16,962 nucleotides of DNA, taken from positions 1-16,962 of the forward strand of contig JBGTHB010000176.1 in assembly GCA_041746415.1 (NCBI GenBank), in the 5' to 3' direction. Source of the DNA: JBGTHB01 sp041746415. GTDB lineage: Bacteria; Pseudomonadota; Gammaproteobacteria; Coxiellales; Coxiellaceae. This document shows, piece after piece, positions 14,367 to 16,962 of this stretch. Under the pieces are notes generated by a model, which was given only the letters and a program-made list of their open reading frames with translations, had not been told where the DNA came from and did no database searches. Position 1 is the first letter of the stretch, and every line of letters starts with the position of its first letter. A program made the translations under genes and the position numbers.

Positions 14367-15464
14367 ATGCCATCGACGTTAAATGCTGGATTAGAAGGCG
14401 TTGCTATTGCAGAAACGAAAATATCATCTATTGATGGCGCTAAGGGGCGCTTGATTTATCGTGGGCACCTTATCGAAGAAGTGGCGGACAAGCACACGTT
14501 TGAGGAGGTAGTTTACCTGCTATGGTACGGCGACTTCCCAGATAAAGAGCAACTGACAGAATTCAACAAACAATTAGTGGCGCAACGTGAGCTGCCTGAT
14601 TATGTTAAAAAAATTATTGAAACCTTACCCAAAAATATTGATGTTATGAGCATGCTGCGTACAGCAGTTTCATCCTTAACCGTCCCCGGTGCGTCTTGGC
14701 CTCCAACTAAAGAGCAAGCCATCCAGATTTTGGCAAAAGCGCCGACGATGGTGGCTTATTTTTATAATTTGTGTGAAGGCAAAGCTGAGATTAAACCCAA
14801 CGCTTCATTGGGTCACGTTGAAAACTATCTTTACATGTTAACCGGTAAAAAACCGGATGAATCGCATGCGCGTGCATTAGAAACCTATCTAATGATTTCA
14901 GCCGATCACGATATGAACGCCTCTACCTTTACAGCGCGGGTAGTCACCTCAACGGAATCAGACATAGTTTCGGCTGTAACAGCCGCGATTGGTGCGTTGA
15001 AAGGTCCGTTGCACGGCGGTGCGCCATCTGAAGTTGACAATATGTTGGATGATATTGGTAGTAAAGAAAACGCTGAAAAATGGTTGCGTAATCGAATTGA
15101 GAACCACGAAAAAATTATGGGTTTTGGTCATCGCGTTTATAAAGCTTACGATCCGCGTGCGCGCGCATTAAAAGAAATCGTTAAAAAGTTTTCAAACAAA
15201 AGTCATTATTTTGATTTGAGTTTGTATGTGGAAGATTTGACGATTAAGTTATTAGAAGAATACAAGCCTGGTCGTAATTTATTTCCTAATTTGGAATTTT
15301 GGGCTTCTGGGGTCTTACGCGAAATTGGTTTACCAAGAGAACTCTATACACCGACGTTTTGCATTAGCCGTATAGCTGGCTGGTCAGCGCAATGTATGGA
15401 GCAATCGGAACACAATCGCATTATGCGTCCGTCTTCCATTTATGTGGGCAAACAGCCTAAGTAA
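14367..15464 (+). CDS. Citrate synthase, short form (or 2-methylcitrate synthase)
   Basis: Condenses acetyl-CoA with oxaloacetate to citrate, entering the TCA cycle. The 365 residues match the short dimeric type typical of Gram-positives, archaea and PrpC, not the approximately 430-residue NADH-sensitive GltA usual in gammaproteobacteria; the N-terminal regulatory extension is absent. Active-site motifs: HDMNAST at 181-187, GPLHGGAP at 213-220 with His216, and GFGHRVYKAYDPRA at 252-265 with His255. The position of the catalytic Asp (NVDF in E. coli) reads NLEF here, so Glu310 replaces it. The start is ATG 14367, where homology begins (GLEGV), with GGAG ten bases upstream; an in-frame ATG at 14337 would add ten residues. 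No methylcitrate genes adjoin, so citrate synthase is the safer call. A hairpin terminator follows. Confidence 0.9.
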   Translation: MPSTLNAGLEGVAIAETKISSIDGAKGRLIYRGHLIEEVADKHTFEEVVYLLWYGDFPDKEQLTEFNKQLVAQRELPDYVKKIIETLPKNIDVMSMLRTAVSSLTVPGASWPPTKEQAIQILAKAPTMVAYFYNLCEGKAEIKPNASLGHVENYLYMLTGKKPDESHARALETYLMISADHDMNASTFTARVVTSTESDIVSAVTAAIGALKGPLHGGAPSEVDNMLDDIGSKENAEKWLRNRIENHEKIMGFGHRVYKAYDPRARALKEIVKKFSNKSHYFDLSLYVEDLTIKLLEEYKPGRNLFPNLEFWASGVLREIGLPRELYTPTFCISRIAGWSAQCMEQSEHNRIMRPSSIYVGKQPK

Positions 15465-15486
15465 GCGTTTTTGCTTTTTGTTGTTC

Positions 15487-15515
15487 TGCGCGCGGAGTGA
15501 ATTCGCGCGCAAAAA
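15487..15515 (+). terminator. Probable intrinsic terminator after citrate synthase
   Basis: TGCGCGCG (15487-15494), a 9-base loop and CGCGCGCA (15504-15511) form a perfect GC-rich 8-bp stem, 22 bases after the citrate synthase stop. A-rich then T-rich sequence (AAAATTTTA) follows, so the U-run is short and delayed. It stands between two convergent genes and may also slow transcription from the other side. Confidence 0.6.
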
Positions 15516-15586
15516 TTTTAGCCCGTTACGCCGCTTTTGCAGCTAATCAATAGATTTTAAATAGGCTCTAAATAAGATAGAGAAAA

Positions 15587-15847
15587 TTAGCGTTTTAAAT
15601 CCTGTGCCTGTACACCGTCTACTAGCAAACCGTTTTGACAAAAAACTTTATCGCCACGCACAATCACATTGTTGAGTGAACCACAGAATTTGATGACTTT
15701 TTCTTGTGCTGTGTTGCGTTTGAGTTGGTTGATGAGAGGTTTGTTCGGATCTTGCGGACTACTTGGGGTTTTCATCATGCAGCGTGCCATCCAGCCTAGC
15801 ACCAGGAATACAATGGTATAAGCAATGAGATTCAGTACTTTTTTCAT
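15587..15847 (-). CDS. Small membrane-anchored protein of unknown function
   Basis: An 86-residue protein I do not recognise. A basic start (MKK) leads into one hydrophobic segment (about 5-21, LNLIAYTIVFLVLGWM), then a Pro/Lys-rich linker and a small domain of about 35 residues with two cysteines (Cys55, Cys70) flanking NNVIVRGDKVF. A third cysteine, Cys23, follows the hydrophobic segment, but the residues before it (MAR) do not make a lipobox. The layout suggests an inner-membrane anchor with a periplasmic domain that might form a disulfide. ATG 15847 is chosen because homologous-looking membrane-anchor sequence starts there and TACACT lies six bases upstream; a longer frame to 15895 would run antisense into the next gene. 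It converges on citrate synthase and diverges from the amidotransferase with 24 bases between. Confidence 0.6.
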   Translation of the reverse strand: MKKVLNLIAYTIVFLVLGWMARCMMKTPSSPQDPNKPLINQLKRNTAQEKVIKFCGSLNNVIVRGDKVFCQNGLLVDGVQAQDLKR

Positions 15848-15853
15848 TAAATT

Positions 15854-15862
15854 AGTGTAGCA
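15854..15862 (-). promoter_or_regulatory. Extended -10 promoter (TGCTACACT) of the small membrane-protein gene
   Basis: On the minus strand TGCTACACT carries the extended -10 TG, and TACACT ends six bases before the ATG at 15847. No Shine-Dalgarno is seen, so the transcript should be leaderless. No convincing -35 is visible, as expected for an extended -10. Upstream elements would lie inside the start of the divergent amidotransferase gene. Confidence 0.5.
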
Positions 15863-15871
15863 TAGGAAATT

Positions 15872-16558
15872 ATGAAAATTGCTTATATTCAGCACATATC
15901 CTATGAGGTTTTAGGTGTGATTGCCTCGTGGGTACAGGATAATCAACATGAAATAACTGCGTATCGGCCATTTGCAGGGGATGCGTTGCCTGCACTGGAT
16001 AGCTTTGACTTTTTAATTATTTTGGGAGGACCGCAAAGCGCTTTGGATGTAGAGCATATCGATTATTTGCACCAAGAAATGGTGCTCATACAGCAAGCCA
16101 TTGCGGCTAACAAATACGTATTAGGAATTTGTTTGGGCGCGCAACTCATTGGTGTCGCCTTAGGTGGGGAAGCAAAGCGCAGTCCCTATCCTGAAATTGG
16201 TTGCTTTGCAGTGGAATTATTGGAAGCCGCGCAAAATGATCCTATCATGAAAACATTCCCGCTTTCATTTGAGAGTCTGCATTGGCATTTTGATATGATT
16301 GGGTTACCTGACGGAGCCGAAGTATTAGCGCAAAGTGCAGGTTGTCCGCGTCAGGTGGTGCGGTTTCAGCAAAAAGTATATGGTATTCAGTGCCATTTAG
16401 AGTTTAATAAACAACGCACGCAAGTATTGGTGGATTGCGCTTATGATGATATTGAGCCCGGTAAGTTTGTCCAAAATAAAAACAAAATTACATCAGCGGA
16501 TTTTGCAGCAATTAATCAGTTGATGCGGCAGTTTTTAGATCATTTTGTTCTTTGCTAG
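15872..16558 (+). CDS. Stand-alone class I glutamine amidotransferase (GMP synthase GATase-like)
   Basis: A 228-residue cytosolic enzyme consisting of one class I GATase domain, which hydrolyses glutamine to deliver ammonia or cleaves related gamma-glutamyl amides. The triad is visible: Cys87 in LGICLGAQLIG, and His175 with Glu177 in GIQCHLEF. The early ILGGPQSALD loop (50-59) forms the oxyanion-hole region. No synthetase domain follows, so it is not GuaA or CarA; relatives include the YfeJ-like stand-alone proteins of unknown substrate. AGGA lies four bases before the ATG. It neighbours cyoA but no amide-using pathway, so the acceptor is unknown. Confidence 0.88.
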   Translation: MKIAYIQHISYEVLGVIASWVQDNQHEITAYRPFAGDALPALDSFDFLIILGGPQSALDVEHIDYLHQEMVLIQQAIAANKYVLGICLGAQLIGVALGGEAKRSPYPEIGCFAVELLEAAQNDPIMKTFPLSFESLHWHFDMIGLPDGAEVLAQSAGCPRQVVRFQQKVYGIQCHLEFNKQRTQVLVDCAYDDIEPGKFVQNKNKITSADFAAINQLMRQFLDHFVLC

Positions 16559-16653
16559 TTTTGTGCTTCCATTGCTTATCATTTGATGCTATCTTGCGCC
16601 AAAAAAACACCACCGGGTTAGCAAAATCCGCATGCGTGGCTTTTCATTTTTGA

Positions 16654-16666
16654 TTGTAGATTACAA
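16654..16666. promoter_or_regulatory. Palindrome TTGTA-GAT-TACAA upstream of cyoA
   Basis: A perfect 13-base inverted repeat (5-bp arms, 3-base centre) ends 15 bases before the cyoA ATG and directly abuts AAGGA. It could be an operator or a small 5' hairpin. It is not a good FNR or Fur consensus. Oxygen or redox control is usual for cyo operons, so the position is suggestive only. Confidence 0.35.
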
Positions 16667-16681
16667 AGGATTCAAACGCTA

Positions 16682-16962
16682 ATGAAAATAAGACGTTATG
16701 TCTCGCTGAGTTTGATTTTGTTGTTCAGCAGTTTGCTTGCTGGCTGCAAATTTGCTGTGCTTGATCCGAAAGGCGTGATTGCGGCGAGTGAAAAACAATT
16801 ATTGGTTGATGCAACACTGTTAATGTTGATCGTTGTGATTCCTGTAATCATTTTAAGCTTAGTGTTTGCATGGCGGTATCGTGCTAAAAATGAAAATGCG
16901 GTTTACAGGCCAGATTGGTCACATAGTTATGCTATTGAGTTTTTTTGTTGGTTGGTGCCTTG
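16682..16962 (+). CDS. cyoA: Cytochrome bo3 ubiquinol oxidase subunit II (CyoA), 3' part outside window
   Basis: Start of subunit II of the proton-pumping bo3-type terminal oxidase, which oxidises ubiquinol and reduces oxygen. Only 93 codons are present. A lipoprotein signal is clear: MKIRRYVSLSLILLFSS followed by lipobox LAGC with Cys22 as the lipidated residue. KFAVLDPKGVIAASEKQLL is the characteristic CyoA mature start (E. coli: ALLDPKGQIGLEQRSLI). A membrane span follows (about 45-66, LLMLIVVIPVIILSLVFAW), then a second one begins (YAIEFFCWLVP). The ATG has AAGGA 11 bases upstream. The rest of the cyo operon should continue to the right. It uses the quinone that UbiG helps to make and LhgO reduces. 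Confidence 0.93.
   Translation, partial: MKIRRYVSLSLILLFSSLLAGCKFAVLDPKGVIAASEKQLLVDATLLMLIVVIPVIILSLVFAWRYRAKNENAVYRPDWSHSYAIEFFCWLVP

Noticed and set aside
15848..15895. Longer start for the small membrane protein at 15895
   Set aside because: It runs antisense into the amidotransferase and removes the promoter; the MKK plus hydrophobic start at 15847 is typical.
1..16962. CRISPR arrays, insertion sequences, tRNA genes and prophage remnants
   Set aside because: Searched by eye for repeat-spacer patterns, transposase motifs, terminal repeats and tRNA cloverleaf signatures; none found.

Overview
The window looks like a chromosomal segment of a gammaproteobacterium of about 43% G+C by eye, plausibly Legionellales (Legionella/Coxiella-like). 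This rests on UbiG, SohB, CysZ and LhgO homologues of gammaproteobacterial type, a cytosolic PAS hybrid kinase of a style common in that order, and -10 boxes close to TATACT. The taxonomy is inference; there is no rRNA gene to fix it. I see no mobile element, CRISPR array, tRNA or prophage. Coding density is high and nearly every gene belongs to a recognisable family.

Layout. (1) 1-1752, minus: a hybrid histidine kinase, cut by the window edge. (2) 1753-2262: a 510-base gap without a convincing gene. (3) 2263-8434, minus: a packed seven-gene run read as M32 carboxypeptidase, sohB, zinc-type CDF transporter, a lone Hpt protein, ubiG, a MupP/Gph-type HAD phosphatase and 6-phosphofructokinase. 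Several of its junctions overlap. (4) 8511-12274, minus: potABCD, a complete polyamine ABC importer with four overlapping genes. (5) 12360-15464, plus: cysZ, lhgO (L-2-hydroxyglutarate dehydrogenase) and a short-form citrate synthase, diverging from potA across 85 bases. (6) 15587-15847, minus: a small membrane-anchored protein, convergent with citrate synthase. (7) 15872-16558, plus: a stand-alone class I glutamine amidotransferase. (8) 16682 to the end, plus: the start of cyoA, a cytochrome bo3 oxidase subunit.

Functional threads. Central carbon and respiration: PFK, citrate synthase, LhgO feeding electrons to quinone, UbiG making ubiquinone, and Cyo oxidising ubiquinol. Transport: polyamines, sulfate and zinc. 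Signalling: a PAS-sensing hybrid kinase with two receiver domains, and 3 kb away a free Hpt protein that could complete a phosphorelay. Envelope: SohB, and the phosphatase next to ubiG, which looks more like the MurNAc-6-phosphate phosphatase MupP than like true Gph.

The most interesting non-coding signal is promoter placement. cysZ, lhgO and the small membrane protein each have a -10-like box ending exactly six bases before the ATG and no Shine-Dalgarno, which predicts leaderless mRNAs. Two of them share the octamer GCTACACT. The cysZ promoter is also interleaved with the divergent potA promoter. I did not find a clearly novel multi-gene system; the findings below are testable oddities in mostly ordinary genes.
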